Part shown: in pieces, positions 10,239 through 20,927 of the stretch | How positions within the stretch are numbered: position 1 is the first letter of the stretch | Layout of the letters: the number at the start of each line of letters is the position of its first letter | From: Oreohelix idahoensis | Lineage: Eukaryota; Mollusca; Gastropoda; Stylommatophora; Oreohelicidae | NCBI GenBank assembly: GCA_024509875.1 | Contig: JAMPIV010009915.1 | Span: 1 to 64,000, forward strand | Length of the DNA stretch: 64,000 nt | Direction of reading: 5' to 3' | Program-made: the position numbers and the translations under genes | Notes under the pieces: model-generated | The model's input: only the letters and a program-made list of their open reading frames with translations | Databases searched by the model: none | What the model was told of the DNA's origin: nothing

Positions 10239-12026
10239 TTGAAACAAGCCAGGAAGAAACATGCTGCCTATTATAACAGGAAAGCTAAAGACAGAGATTT
10301 GGCTGTGGGAGAGAAGGTACTGCTTCGTCTCCCCGGTAGTCAGAATAAGTTACAAATTGGATGGCAAGGTCCATATACAGTTCTAGAGAAGGTGTCTAGA
10401 ACCAATTATAAGATAGATAAGAAGGGGAAAGAAAAAATCTATCATGTGAATCTCCTGAAGAAATATTTGGAAAGAGAAAATCAGGAAGAGACACACTTGT
10501 TAACCTTGTCCATTGCCATGGAAATGAAAAAGGAACCACTTTCATTATTTGAATATCCATTACAACCCTGTGAGACAGCGGCACAGGTGAAAATCAGTAC
10601 ACATTTAACGAAAACTCAGAAAGAGAGAGTGCAACAGGTTCTAGATAATCATGCAGAGGTGTTAACAGACCGACCAGGGCATACAAACTTATTGGAATAT
10701 GATATGAAGCTGATAGACCCCACACCTGTATGTATGAAACCCTATTCGATTCCTTTTGCTAAGGAGAAAGCTTTGAAGGAAGAGATAGACTATTTGTTGA
10801 AGGAAGGAATTATTTCACACAGTGAATCTTCGTATAGTTCCGGTGTTGTACTCCTAAGGAAGCCCTCTGGAGAACATAGACTCTGTATAGATTACAGGAG
10901 ACTGAATGCTATTACAGAAGGACAGGTGGATCCATTGCCGGATACAAATCAGCTGTTTGCCAGACTAAATAAAGCTAAATATTTCTCAAAAGTGGATCTG
11001 AGTAAAGGATACTATCAGATTCCAGTAAAACCTGAGGTTAGACCATACCTAGCTTTTAGTACCTCAGAAGGACACTATGAGTTTAATAGATTGCCATTTG
11101 GATTGAAGAATGCGCCTAGTGTCTTCTCTAGAATGATGAGAAAATTATTGGACCCTCTGAATAATTCATGTATCACAAATTTCATGGATGATATCCTTAT
11201 AGCAACAGAAACATTTGAGGAACACATTGACTCTCTGAACATGCTGTTTAATCGACTTAGGGAAGCGAATTTAACAGCCCGACCAACCAAATGTTGCGTT
11301 GGATGTAAAGAATTGGAATTCTTGGGACACACAGTTTATCAGGGAAACATGACCCCTGACCCAAAGAATTTAGAGAAACTAAAGAAAGCCCCGAGACCAC
11401 AAACCAAGAAAGACGTGAGATCCTTTGTCTCATTATGTGGTTTCTACCAGAAGTATATCAAAAACTTTAATTCCATATGTGCACCGTTAACTGATTTGAC
11501 ACGTAAGGGAAATCCAGATCGAATTACATGGACACCACAATGTGAAATGGCTTACCAGGAATTGAAGGAAAAGCTCACAAGCAAACCTATTTTGAAATTA
11601 CCTGACTTAAGTCAAGAATTCATAGTAAGGACAGATGCCAGTAATATTGGGTTAGGTGCAACTTTGCTACAGAAATCAGATGCATTGGATGGGGAATTAA
11701 GCCCAGTGGCATATGCTAGCAGAAAGTTGAATAAAGCTGAAACCAATTACTCAACTAGCGAAAAGGAATGTCTTGCAGTAATATGGGCGATAAAGAAATT
11801 CAATATTTATCTGTATGGGAAGGCATTTAAGTTGCAAACGGATCACAAACCTTTGTCGTTTCTAGCACAGGCTAGACATGAGAATTCTAGATTACTCCGT
11901 TGGTCATTATTGATGCAGCCATTTGAGTTTAGCATAGAGTATATAAGTGGAAAAACAAATCTGGGAGCGGATTTTTTAAGCCGCCATCCGCGTGATGAGA
12001 ATCACCCTAAACTCCAGGAAAAATAA
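10239..12026 (+). CDS. pol: Pol, copy 1: integrase GPY/F tail, reverse transcriptase, RNase H
   Basis: 595 codons from a TTG; the true frame probably starts further upstream. The first 80 residues carry the integrase C-terminal GPY/F motif (GWQGPYTVLEKV...YHVNLLKKY). Reverse transcriptase follows with LPFGLKNAPSVF and the active-site box FMDD (Asp317, Asp318), then RNase H with Asp466, Glu510 and Asp535 and the tail GADFLSRHP. RT and RNase H look complete. They would copy the element RNA into DNA inside the particle. With integrase placed before RT the layout is that of the Gmr1 lineage. Without protease or integrase core in the same copy, mobility would depend on help in trans. Confidence 0.9.
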   Translation: MKQARKKHAAYYNRKAKDRDLAVGEKVLLRLPGSQNKLQIGWQGPYTVLEKVSRTNYKIDKKGKEKIYHVNLLKKYLERENQEETHLLTLSIAMEMKKEPLSLFEYPLQPCETAAQVKISTHLTKTQKERVQQVLDNHAEVLTDRPGHTNLLEYDMKLIDPTPVCMKPYSIPFAKEKALKEEIDYLLKEGIISHSESSYSSGVVLLRKPSGEHRLCIDYRRLNAITEGQVDPLPDTNQLFARLNKAKYFSKVDLSKGYYQIPVKPEVRPYLAFSTSEGHYEFNRLPFGLKNAPSVFSRMMRKLLDPLNNSCITNFMDDILIATETFEEHIDSLNMLFNRLREANLTARPTKCCVGCKELEFLGHTVYQGNMTPDPKNLEKLKKAPRPQTKKDVRSFVSLCGFYQKYIKNFNSICAPLTDLTRKGNPDRITWTPQCEMAYQELKEKLTSKPILKLPDLSQEFIVRTDASNIGLGATLLQKSDALDGELSPVAYASRKLNKAETNYSTSEKECLAVIWAIKKFNIYLYGKAFKLQTDHKPLSFLAQARHENSRLLRWSLLMQPFEFSIEYISGKTNLGADFLSRHPRDENHPKLQEK

Positions 12027-12080
12027 TAAATTTCTCTATGTGTATATAGAATTATAGACTGACATATAACGTCAGTTTTA

Positions 12081-12090
12081 AGTGGGGAGG
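12081..12090 (+). other. Polypurine tract, copy 1
   Basis: AGTGGGGAGG, three bases before the LTR start TGTCGTG at 12094. The same tract precedes LTR 3 at 18256-18265. Confidence 0.8.
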
Positions 12091-12093
12091 ATT

Positions 12094-14108
12094 TGTCGTG
12101 AGAAATTCTAATCCACATATATAAATTAAGAAGTAAATGTAAAGCCTAACAAATAACTTCAATAAAAGGAAAGAAGAATGGTAAAGAACAATGCTGTCAC
12201 AATGACTGTACTCGAAATCCCCCTTGTTTTCTAATTCGTCTGCAAATTGTAACGTTTCACGTTGATAGTAAAAGCCTACTGCTTCAATACCCGCTTTCTA
12301 CGATAAAACGTGTACTGCCTTTCTAAGAAAAACCTTGAGATACGCAAGCTGACCTATATTTAATATTCCATTCATGTCATTTTTATACACTAAGTTACCA
12401 TAAACGAAAGACAGATGGACTAAGGATAGAAAGAAAGGGAGGGGCTGAAAGCCGGAACGCAGGCAATACTACCACAGTCTCGCGATACACAATTACTACC
12501 ATCACGCGTGTAAGGCCACAAGCACTAGTTTTTTTTTTTCAAATCGACAGTGATAAAAAACACTACCCATACGAGTTAGGTTTTAAAAACCTGAAAAACG
12601 CTTATAAGGAAACATGACATTATACTGGTTTACGTTTGAAAACATTACAGTACCCAGACACCACATCGTATTCGAAGTGAACAGGAGGTAGAAGAAAAAG
12701 CATATTTTGAACGCAGCCCCTTAGCCCCATTAAATTTATATATTTGGGTTCCTTAGGACTTGCTGACAAAGAATATGTTAAACGTTACGCAAATAGTCTA
12801 GGAATTAACCAATTATAGCCAAAAGAAATAGTGAGGGATGTCAGACAACACCAAAATCAGAATCGCTCAGTGGCAGATTTTCACACCACCATTGTACGGG
12901 AAATAGGCTGACATGTTACCTCCTATTTGATTGGCGGAAAGTAAATGTAAGGCTAAACACGATTAGTCGGACTATAAATATTGATTCTTTGTTGTTAGGG
13001 AAACGGGAGTAGGAGTACTTTTTTTCAAACGCTTGGGTAAACATGGCACGATTGGTTAGACCCGCCAATATAGTCAATCAGAGGCGTCAGGTCAGCACCA
13101 CATTTTCAAATAAACTTACTAAAGAACCAGTGCGTTGAGCGCCAGTGCATATTTTTCTAAATAAAAGCCTGGGACATCGGCAGATCGAAATTGTGCTATA
13201 TTCATTGCCAGTCAACGTAACTGTGTATTATTCCATGAATTGTGGGACCGTGGTCCTAAAGTTATTGAGCAGCACCTGATCTGAGCTTTGCTTAACCTAG
13301 AGGCTGACAGCATACTCCTGGGTCCAGATAGTGACCAGTGAGGTGTCTCCAGAACACAGGGAGGCTATCGAGCAGAGGAGTCTTTTCCTGCCGCCATCAC
13401 GAAAGATAAGCGTCTGTGGCCAGAGGAGCTCAACATTATGCCCCCCTTCAAAATCTGACTTTATAATAAAACAAAGGGAAAATACAGTGTTTAAATTGAT
13501 AGGAACTGTGAACTTTTCCCCATACTATTTCCAAGATAAACAAACACTTGAAGTCATGATGACAAATAACAACATAGCTTGAAAAAACAAAACCAGTATT
13601 ACCTCATATTACTACTACACAACTGACACACATAGGATAATATTAATAAAATATGTCACTACAAGGTTCATATTGATAAATTCTGTACATATAAATTGTA
13701 ATTACAATTGATTGTGATTCCTGTTCACTATGTATTTGAATCAGGACACATATATTAGTGACAGTAATTAATACATATTTATATTTGAAACTTTACCAGT
13801 GCCTCATTTCAGATAGTCTTATAGAGTGTTAAATGTGTGTGAGTGTCACAGTGTTGTCAAGTGTGGTGGAATAAATTAAATTGTTTATCTGTCTGTTGTT
13901 GTTGTGACTTACACTTCATCATATACATACCCTAGACATTTAACGTAGTCATCACAATATTCCAGAATAATTCTGACTGAGGTATAATGTGGTAGCAAGT
14001 AAGGTTATCTGTAGAACACTACTCCTATTAGATACAGATACCTTCACAGCTGATCTCAGTCAGTACACAAGTCCCCTATAAATATTTATAACATCCCACT
14101 TTACCACA
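12094..14108 (+). mobile_element. LTR 2, shared by copies 1 and 2
   Basis: About 2,015 bp with the same ends as LTR 1. It serves as 3' LTR of copy 1 and 5' LTR of copy 2. At several variable positions it differs from both outer LTRs (for example ACAATGCTG near 12188 against ACAGTGCTG, and TTTTTATACAC near 12380 against TTGTATACAC). This bears on how the tandem arose. Confidence 0.95.
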
Positions 14109-14282
14109 TATATTGGGGTCTCGCTCCCGGAATATTGAACTTTCTCCTATTATATATATTGGGAATAATAAAGAATTAAAAGGTATCCTTGGGTGGAAAT
14201 AAATAAGGTTGAGCTCTCAGTGCCTGTAGTGTCCTTAGATAATTATTGAAAGATTGAATTGTTTACAATTGCATGTTAGACA

Positions 14283-15728
14283 ATGGCCGACTTGGCAAAA
14301 TTTCGATCTGCTGCTGTACAGACTGCGAAAGAGTTAGGAATGGACGGGCAAATTATGATTGCTTATGTCACTGCTGAATGTGACAAATATATTGAACGGG
14401 AAGAAAGAAGATTAGACAAAGAGGCCGAAAGAAAGTCAGAGGCTGAAAAAGAAATTAAGAGGTTGCAGATTGAGGCTGACAAAGAGGCTAAAGCATTGGA
14501 AGCCGAGGAAAGAAGACAGGCTGCAGAAAGAGAAGAGAAGAAATTAGCTGCAGAAAGGGAAGACAAGAGATTAGCTGCAGAGAGGGAAGCAGAAAAGGAG
14601 GAGAAGAGATTACAAAGGGAACATGAGTTACGACTAAGGGAGTTTGAGTTTCAAGGCCATGCTCCTGAAAATGGTGCCAGTCCCTTTGCCTCTGATGCCA
14701 CTGCTAGCCAGGGAGCCTCAACCTCAGCTATGAATTTTCATTTAGATCATTTCGTTGAGAAAGACGATGATATTGAGAGCTATCTAAATAGATATGAAGT
14801 ATTGGCTACCACATATGGGTTAGAGAGAGAAAGGTGGAGCTTAAAGTTATATCAAGGTCTTCGTGGGGCAGCTTATGAAGTTTTTGCCAAAATGAGCAGA
14901 GGTGATCAGGAAAATTATGACATGCTAAAGCAGGCTCTTTTGTTAAGATATGAAAAGAACGCAGAATTTTATAGGAAAAAATTTAGGAATGCTAAACTAC
15001 TGTCAGGTGAAACCTATCACCAGTTCTCTGCACGGTTAGAGACATACTTGGAGAAATGGACTTCTCTGGGGAAAACCCAAGATCTTAAGGAAATGGTCCT
15101 TATAGAACAACTAAGAGAGTCCATGGCTCCAAACCTGAGAAAGTGTCTCATGGAACAAGGTGCAGAGAGGCTGGGTGAGTTGCTAAATGTTGCTGAAAGG
15201 TATCAAGCGGCTCAGGCAGAGGTATCAGGTAATAAAAAGAAACAGGTAGAAAATTTTAGGGCACCACAGAACTTTAATAAATTTGATCCTAGAGATCAAA
15301 ACAAAGGTAAGCACCAGTTTGATAGGCCACGGTATGACAATAAAAATAAAACCCCACAATTCGATGAAAGGAAATATGATGAAAGAAAATCTTTCAACCA
15401 AGGAAAAAGGTGGTGTAAGAATTGTCAGATGAACAATCATGACACTGGCCATTGTAGAAGGAAACCTGTGTATATGGCCACCCTTCAGGTCAGGTCGACC
15501 TCAAGACAGGAGGAGGATATTATGTTAGATACCACTCCAGATGAGATGAGGAAGGCACAGGCTGGGGATAAGACCCTCAAGCCTTGTTTCAGGAAATTGT
15601 CAACTTGTCATACAACTCCAGGCAAGGGAGATTTTTACATGAAAAACAAATTGATGTATAGGAAGACTGGAGCTAGATCCAAAGGTCAGGGACAGCTGGT
15701 ATTCCTAAAAGATATAGGGCAGAATTAA
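14283..15728 (+). CDS. gag: Gag polyprotein, copy 2
   Basis: Same length (481 codons) and layout as the copy 1 protein: coiled coil, SCAN-like capsid region, CCHC knuckle near residues 378-391, then the integrase N-terminal remnant. It differs at a modest number of residues, for example EERRLDKEAERK for the copy 1 reading KRRLEKETERK, and FRKCLMEQG near residue 287 becomes LRKCLMEQG against LRKFLMEQG in copy 1. It ends at the same shared stop. The conserved opening of both copies suggests recent mobility or recent duplication. Confidence 0.9.
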   Translation: MADLAKFRSAAVQTAKELGMDGQIMIAYVTAECDKYIEREERRLDKEAERKSEAEKEIKRLQIEADKEAKALEAEERRQAAEREEKKLAAEREDKRLAAEREAEKEEKRLQREHELRLREFEFQGHAPENGASPFASDATASQGASTSAMNFHLDHFVEKDDDIESYLNRYEVLATTYGLERERWSLKLYQGLRGAAYEVFAKMSRGDQENYDMLKQALLLRYEKNAEFYRKKFRNAKLLSGETYHQFSARLETYLEKWTSLGKTQDLKEMVLIEQLRESMAPNLRKCLMEQGAERLGELLNVAERYQAAQAEVSGNKKKQVENFRAPQNFNKFDPRDQNKGKHQFDRPRYDNKNKTPQFDERKYDERKSFNQGKRWCKNCQMNNHDTGHCRRKPVYMATLQVRSTSRQEEDIMLDTTPDEMRKAQAGDKTLKPCFRKLSTCHTTPGKGDFYMKNKLMYRKTGARSKGQGQLVFLKDIGQN

Positions 15729-16359
15729 TAAGGAGCCTACATGTGAAACCAGATGGGGACCATGAAAAAATAGAGACCATCATCCAAAAGGTGGCTCACA
15801 ATTATTATTGGCCCAAGGCAAGGTGGGACATTGAGAATTTTGTAGAAAGGTGTAGCATAGCACATGAGGGAACACCCACAAGTGGGAACATTGATCAGGA
15901 CCTGGACACGCCACGGGGCAACCGTAGGCCTGACAATAAAAAGAAAAATAAATTTGATAAAGTGGACCAAATGGAATGGGAAGCCTTTTTTCACGGACAA
16001 TCTTCACTTAACTGTTTTACAATGGCCACTATGCGGCGAGTGCAAAAAGATGTCTTACCCCAGAATAAGCCGAAAATCCCTCAATCGGACTTAAACAAAC
16101 TGGAGGAATAAGATGTAGAGAGGAAATCTCTCATCAAGAATTTTAAGTGGGGAGAAAGCCCCAAGAGGAAAATTGGTAGCGGTCGTTTTGTGCATGATAA
16201 TTCTGGGAAGAAAAATCATCACTACAGAGCTTCGGGTGGAAAGGACCTGTCATGTGCCAGGAGAAATAAGTTTCCGAATTTAAAAGTCCATATGTAGCTC
16301 TGTTAAGAACGTGGACTGATGAAAAGGCAGAGGAAAATATTACATCCTCATACCAATAT
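15729..16359 (+). pseudogene. Integrase remnant, copy 2
   Basis: An open stretch at 15743-16111 reads the H2C2 remnant (YYWPKARWDIENFVERC) and then runs on through unrecognised sequence (FDKVDQMEWEAFFHGQ, RRVQKDVLPQNKPKIP) to a stop. In copy 1 the same stretch is shifted by a small indel. No D, D-35-E core is visible. The unrecognised segment replaces the core at the same point in both copies and could be filler from another sequence. Confidence 0.75.
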
Positions 16360-18201
16360 GTGAATGAGCTGACCACTCGTTTAAAAACTGGCTGGAAACT
16401 TGCCAATGAAAATTTGAAACAAGCCAGGAAGAAACATGCTGCCTATTATAACAGGAAAGCTAAAGACAGAGATTTGGCTGTGGGAGAGAAGGTACTGCTT
16501 CTTCTCCCCGGTAGTCAGAATAAGTTACAAATTGGATGGCAAGGTCCATATACAGTTCTAGAGAAGGTGTCTAGAACCAATTATAAGATAGATAAGAAGG
16601 GGAAAGAAAAAATCTATCATGTGAATCTCCTGAAGAAATATTTGGAAAGAGAAAATCAGGAAGAGACACACTTGTTAACCTTGTCCATTGCCATGGAAAT
16701 GAAAAAGGAACCACTTTCATCATTTGAATATCCATTACACCCCTGTGAGACAGCGGCACACGTGAAAATCAGTACACATTTAACGAAAACTCAGAAAGAG
16801 AGAGTGCAACAGGTTCTAGATAATCATGCAGAGGTGTTAACAGACCGACCAGGGCATACAAACTTATTGGAATATGATATGAAGCTGATAGACCCCACAC
16901 CTGTATGTATGAAACCCTATTTGATTCCTTTTGCTAAGGAGAAAGCTTTGAAGGAAGAGATAGACTATTTGTTGAAGGAAGGAATTATTTCACACAGTGA
17001 ATCTTCGTATAGTTCCGGTGTTGTACTCCTAAGGAAGCCCTCTGGAGAACATAGACTCTGTATAGATTACAGGAGACTGAATGCTATTACAGAAGGACAG
17101 GTGGATCCATTGCCGGATACAAATCAGCTGTTTGCCAGACTAAATAAAGCTAAATATTTCTCAAAAGTGGATCTGAGTAAAGGATACTATCAGATTCCAG
17201 TAAAGCCTGAGGTTAGACCATACCTAGCTTTTAGTACCTCAGAAGGACACTATGAGTTTAATAGATTGCCATTTGGATTGAAGAATGCGCCTAGTGTCTT
17301 CTCTAGAATGATGAGAAAATTATTGGACCCTCTGAATAATTCATGTATCACAAATTTCATGGATGATATCCTTATAGCAACAGAAACACTTGAGGAACAC
17401 ATTGACTCTCTGAACATGCTGTTTAATCGACTTAGGGAAGCGAATTTAACAGCCCGACCAACCAAATGTTGCGTTGGATGTAAAGAATTGGAATTCTTGG
17501 GACACACAGTTTATCAGGGAAACATGACCCCTGACCCAAAGAATTTAGAGAAACTAAAGAAAGCCCCGAGACCACAAACCAAGAAAGACGTGAGATCCTT
17601 TGTCTCATTATGTGGTTTCTACCAGAAGTATATCAAAAACTTTAATTCCATATGTGCACCGTTAACTGATTTGACACGTAAGGGAAATCCAGATCGAATT
17701 ACATGGACACCACAATGTGAAATGGCTTACCAGGAATTGAAGGAAAAGCTCACAAGCAAACCTATTTTGAAATTACCTGACTTAAGTCAAGAATTCATAG
17801 TAAGGACAGATGCCAGTAATATTGGGTTAGGTGCAACTTTGCTACAGAAATCAGATGCATTGGATGTGGAATTAAGCCCAGTGGCATATGCTAGCAGAAA
17901 GTTGAATAAAGCTGAAACCAATTACTCAACTAGCGAAAAGGAATGTCTTGCAGTAATATGGGCGATAAAGAAATTCAATATTTATCTGTATGGGAAGGCA
18001 TTTAAGTTGCAAACGGATCACAAACCTTTGTCGTTTCTAGCACAGGCTAGACATGAGAATTCTAGATTACTCCGTTGGTCATTATTGATGCAGCCATTTG
18101 AGTTTAGCATAGAGTATATAAGTGGAAAAACAAATCTGGGAGCGGATTTTTTAAGCCGCCATCCGTGTGATGAGAATCACCCTAAACTCCAGGAAAAATA
18201 A
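16360..18201 (+). CDS. pol: Pol, copy 2: integrase GPY/F tail, reverse transcriptase, RNase H
   Basis: 613 codons starting MNELTTRLKTGWKLANENL. It is 18 residues longer at the N-terminus than the copy 1 ORF because the codon that is TGA there is TGG here. It has the GPY/F motif, RT with LPFGLKNAPSVF and FMDD, and RNase H with the usual Asp/Glu/Asp residues, ending SRHPCDENHPKLQEK. The enzyme regions look complete and are nearly identical to copy 1. A separate start is uncertain: in the family this segment is normally part of a larger Gag-Pol product. Confidence 0.9.
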   Translation: MNELTTRLKTGWKLANENLKQARKKHAAYYNRKAKDRDLAVGEKVLLLLPGSQNKLQIGWQGPYTVLEKVSRTNYKIDKKGKEKIYHVNLLKKYLERENQEETHLLTLSIAMEMKKEPLSSFEYPLHPCETAAHVKISTHLTKTQKERVQQVLDNHAEVLTDRPGHTNLLEYDMKLIDPTPVCMKPYLIPFAKEKALKEEIDYLLKEGIISHSESSYSSGVVLLRKPSGEHRLCIDYRRLNAITEGQVDPLPDTNQLFARLNKAKYFSKVDLSKGYYQIPVKPEVRPYLAFSTSEGHYEFNRLPFGLKNAPSVFSRMMRKLLDPLNNSCITNFMDDILIATETLEEHIDSLNMLFNRLREANLTARPTKCCVGCKELEFLGHTVYQGNMTPDPKNLEKLKKAPRPQTKKDVRSFVSLCGFYQKYIKNFNSICAPLTDLTRKGNPDRITWTPQCEMAYQELKEKLTSKPILKLPDLSQEFIVRTDASNIGLGATLLQKSDALDVELSPVAYASRKLNKAETNYSTSEKECLAVIWAIKKFNIYLYGKAFKLQTDHKPLSFLAQARHENSRLLRWSLLMQPFEFSIEYISGKTNLGADFLSRHPCDENHPKLQEK

Positions 18202-18268
18202 TAAATTTCTCTATGTGTATATAGAATTATAGACTGACATATAACGTCTGTTTCAAGTGGGGAGGATT

Positions 18269-20265
18269 TGTCGTGAGAAATTCTAATCCACATATATAAA
18301 TTAAGAAGTAAATGTAAAGCCTAACAAATAACTTCAATAAAAGGAAAGAAGAATGGTAAAGAACAGTGCTGTCACAATGACTGTACTCGAAATCCCCCCT
18401 TGTTTTCTAATTCGTCTGCAAATTGTAACGTTTCACGTTGATAGTAAAAGCCTACTGCTTCAATACCCGCTTTCTACGATAAAACGTGTACTGCCTTTCT
18501 AAGAAAAACCTTGAGATACGCAAGCTGACCTATATTTAATATTCCATTCATGTCATTGTATACACTAAGTTACCATAAACGAAAGACAGATGGACTAAGG
18601 ATAGAAAGAAAGGGAGGGGCTGAAAGCCGGAACGCAGGCAATACTACCACAGTCTCGCGATACACAATTACTACCATCACGCGTGTAAAGCCACAAGCAC
18701 TAGTTTTTTTTTTTCAAATCGACAGTGATAAAAAACCCTACCCATACGAGTTAGGTTTTAAAAAACCTGAAAAACGCTTATAAGGAAACATGACATTATA
18801 CTGGTTTACGTTTGAAAACATTACAGTACCCAGACACCACATCGTATTCGAAGTGAACAGGAGGTAGAAGAAAATGCATATTTTGAACGCAGCCCCTTAG
18901 CCCCATTAAATTTATATATTTGGGTTCCTTAGGACTTGCTGACAAAGAATATGTTAAACGTTACGCAAATAGTCTAGGAATTAACAAATTATAGCCAAAA
19001 GAAATAGTGAGGGATGTCAGACAACACCAAAATCAGATTCGCTCAGTGGCAGATTTTCACACCACCATTGTACGGGAAATAGGCTGACATGTTACCTCCT
19101 ATTTGATTGGCGGAAAGTAAATGTAAGGCTAAACACGATTAGTCGGACTATAAATATTGATTCTTTGTTGTTAGGGAAACGGAGTAGGAGTACTTTTTTT
19201 CAAACGCTTGGGTAAACATGGCACGATTGGTTAGACCCGCCAATATAGTCAATCAGAGGCGTCAGGTCAGCACCACATTTTCAAATAAACTTACTAAAGA
19301 ACCAGTGCGTTGAGCGCCAGTGCATATTTTTCTAAATAAAAGCCTGGGACATCGGCAGATCGAAATTGTGCTATATTCATTGCCAGTCAACGTAACTGTG
19401 TATTATTCCATGAATTGTGGGACCGTGGTCCTAAAGTTATTGAGCAGCACCTGGTCTGAGCTTTGCTGAACCTAGAGGCTGACCGCATACTCCTGGGTCC
19501 AGATAGTGACCAGTGAGGTGTCTCCAGAACACAGGGAGGCTATCGAGCAGAGGAGTCTTTTCCTGCCGCCATCACGAAAGATAAGCGTCTGTGGCCCCCC
19601 TTCAAAATCTGACTTTAAAATAAAACAAAGGGAAAATACAGTGTTTAAATTGATAGGAACTGTGAACTTTTCCCCATACTATTTCCAAGATAAACAAACA
19701 CTTGAAGTCATGATGACAAATAACAACATAGCTTGAAAAAACAAAACCAGTATTACCTCATATTACTACTACACAACTGACACACATAGGATAATATTAA
19801 TAAAATATGTCACTACAAGGTTCATATTGATAAATTCTGTACATATAAATTGTAATTACAATTGATTGTGATTCCTGTTCACTATGTATTTGAATCAGGA
19901 CACATATATTAGTGACAGTAATTAATACATATTTATATTTGAAACTTTACCAGTGCCTCATTTCAGATAGTCTTATAGAGTGTTAAATGTGTGTGAGTGT
20001 CACAGTGTTGTCAAGTGTGGTGGAATAAATTAAATTGTTTATCTGTCTGTTGTTGTTGTGACTTACACTTCATCATATACATACCCTAGACATTTAACGT
20101 AGTCATCACAATATTCCAGAATAATTCTGACTGAGGTATAATGTGGTAGCAAGTAAGGTTATCTGTAGAACACTACCCCTATTAGATACAGATACCTTCA
20201 CAGCTGATCTCAGTCAGTACACTAAGTCCCCTATAAATATTTATAACATCCCACTTTATACCACA
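18269..20265 (+). mobile_element. LTR 3 (3' LTR of copy 2)
   Basis: About 1,997 bp, starting TGTCGTGAG after the polypurine tract and ending TATACCACA. A deletion near 19594 (GTGGCCCCCCTTC) removes about 20 bp present in LTRs 1 and 2. It is followed at once by the right target duplication GTGCC. Confidence 0.95.
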
Positions 20266-20270
20266 GTGCC
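20266..20270. repeat. Right target-site duplication GTGCC of the Gypsy array
   Basis: Matches 5913-5917. Counting one copy only, the RTE reading frame passes without a shift from 20270 to 5912 on the minus strand, which confirms the junction. Confidence 0.92.
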
Positions 20271-20927
20271 CCAACTCTGGTTCATTCTTTGCATCTCAGC
20301 TTCCACAGTTCTCCGCCAAGTTGTTTTTGGTCGGCCTCTCTTTCACTTTCCCTCGGAGGTCCATAGCATAGCTGTTCTTGTGATGGTATCAGGGTCCCTT
20401 CTGAGGACGTGGCCGACCCAACTCCAGCGTCTGCCAGCTATGATGGTGTGCATGTGCTCCTGGTTACTCCGAATAAGTAGTTCTTGGTTGCTGATGGTGT
20501 TTGGCCAAAATATTCGGAGAATTTTCCTTAGGCAGATTGTGTGGAAGGAGGACAGTTTCGACATTTCCTTCTCTGTTACTCTCCAACATTCTGCACCATA
20601 GAGAAGCACAGAAAGTACACAGCTCTCATATAGTCTTAATTTGGTGCTTGTGCTGTACTGGGAAGACTTCCAAATGTTGTTGAGAATAGCAAAGGCTGTT
20701 CTCGCTTTATTCATTCTGTTGTTAATGTCCTTTCTTGCTCCGCCGTCAGGTGTTACTATGCATCCTAAGTAAGTAAATGTGTCTGTCTGTTCTAACTTCT
20801 GGTTCCTTACTGTTATTGGCTCAGGATTGCCCACATTTAGTGTCATGACCTCTGTCTTCTTCAGATTGATGTTCAGGCCAACCTGCTGGCCATACTTATT
20901 CAGTCTTTCGGTTTTGTCTTGAATGTG
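20271..20927 (-). pseudogene. RTE LINE C-terminal region
   Basis: It continues the RT frame after the stop at 20928: LNINLKKTEVMTLNV, TFTYLGCIV, YGAECWRVTEKEM, RRWSWVGHVLRRDPD, TSEGK. A TGA at 20343-20345 falls where the family usually has Arg, and the same frame goes on as KRGRPKTTWRRTVEAEM up to the Gypsy junction. The tail is at 5828-5917. Confidence 0.88.

Larger units (their letters stand above)
5918..20265 (+). mobile_element. Tandem Gmr1-like Ty3/Gypsy array: LTR-internal-LTR-internal-LTR
   Basis: Three LTRs of about 2.0 kb share two complete internal regions, and a single 5-bp duplication brackets the whole block. Each internal region has a primer site, gag, a decayed integrase segment, then RT and RNase H, then a polypurine tract. 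The RT lies after the integrase C-terminal domain, the reverse of ordinary Gypsy order and the order described for the Gmr1 group. The two internal regions differ by scattered substitutions. The structure fits LTR-LTR unequal recombination or insertion of a tandem intermediate. No protease and no integrase catalytic core are visible in either copy. Confidence 0.9.
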
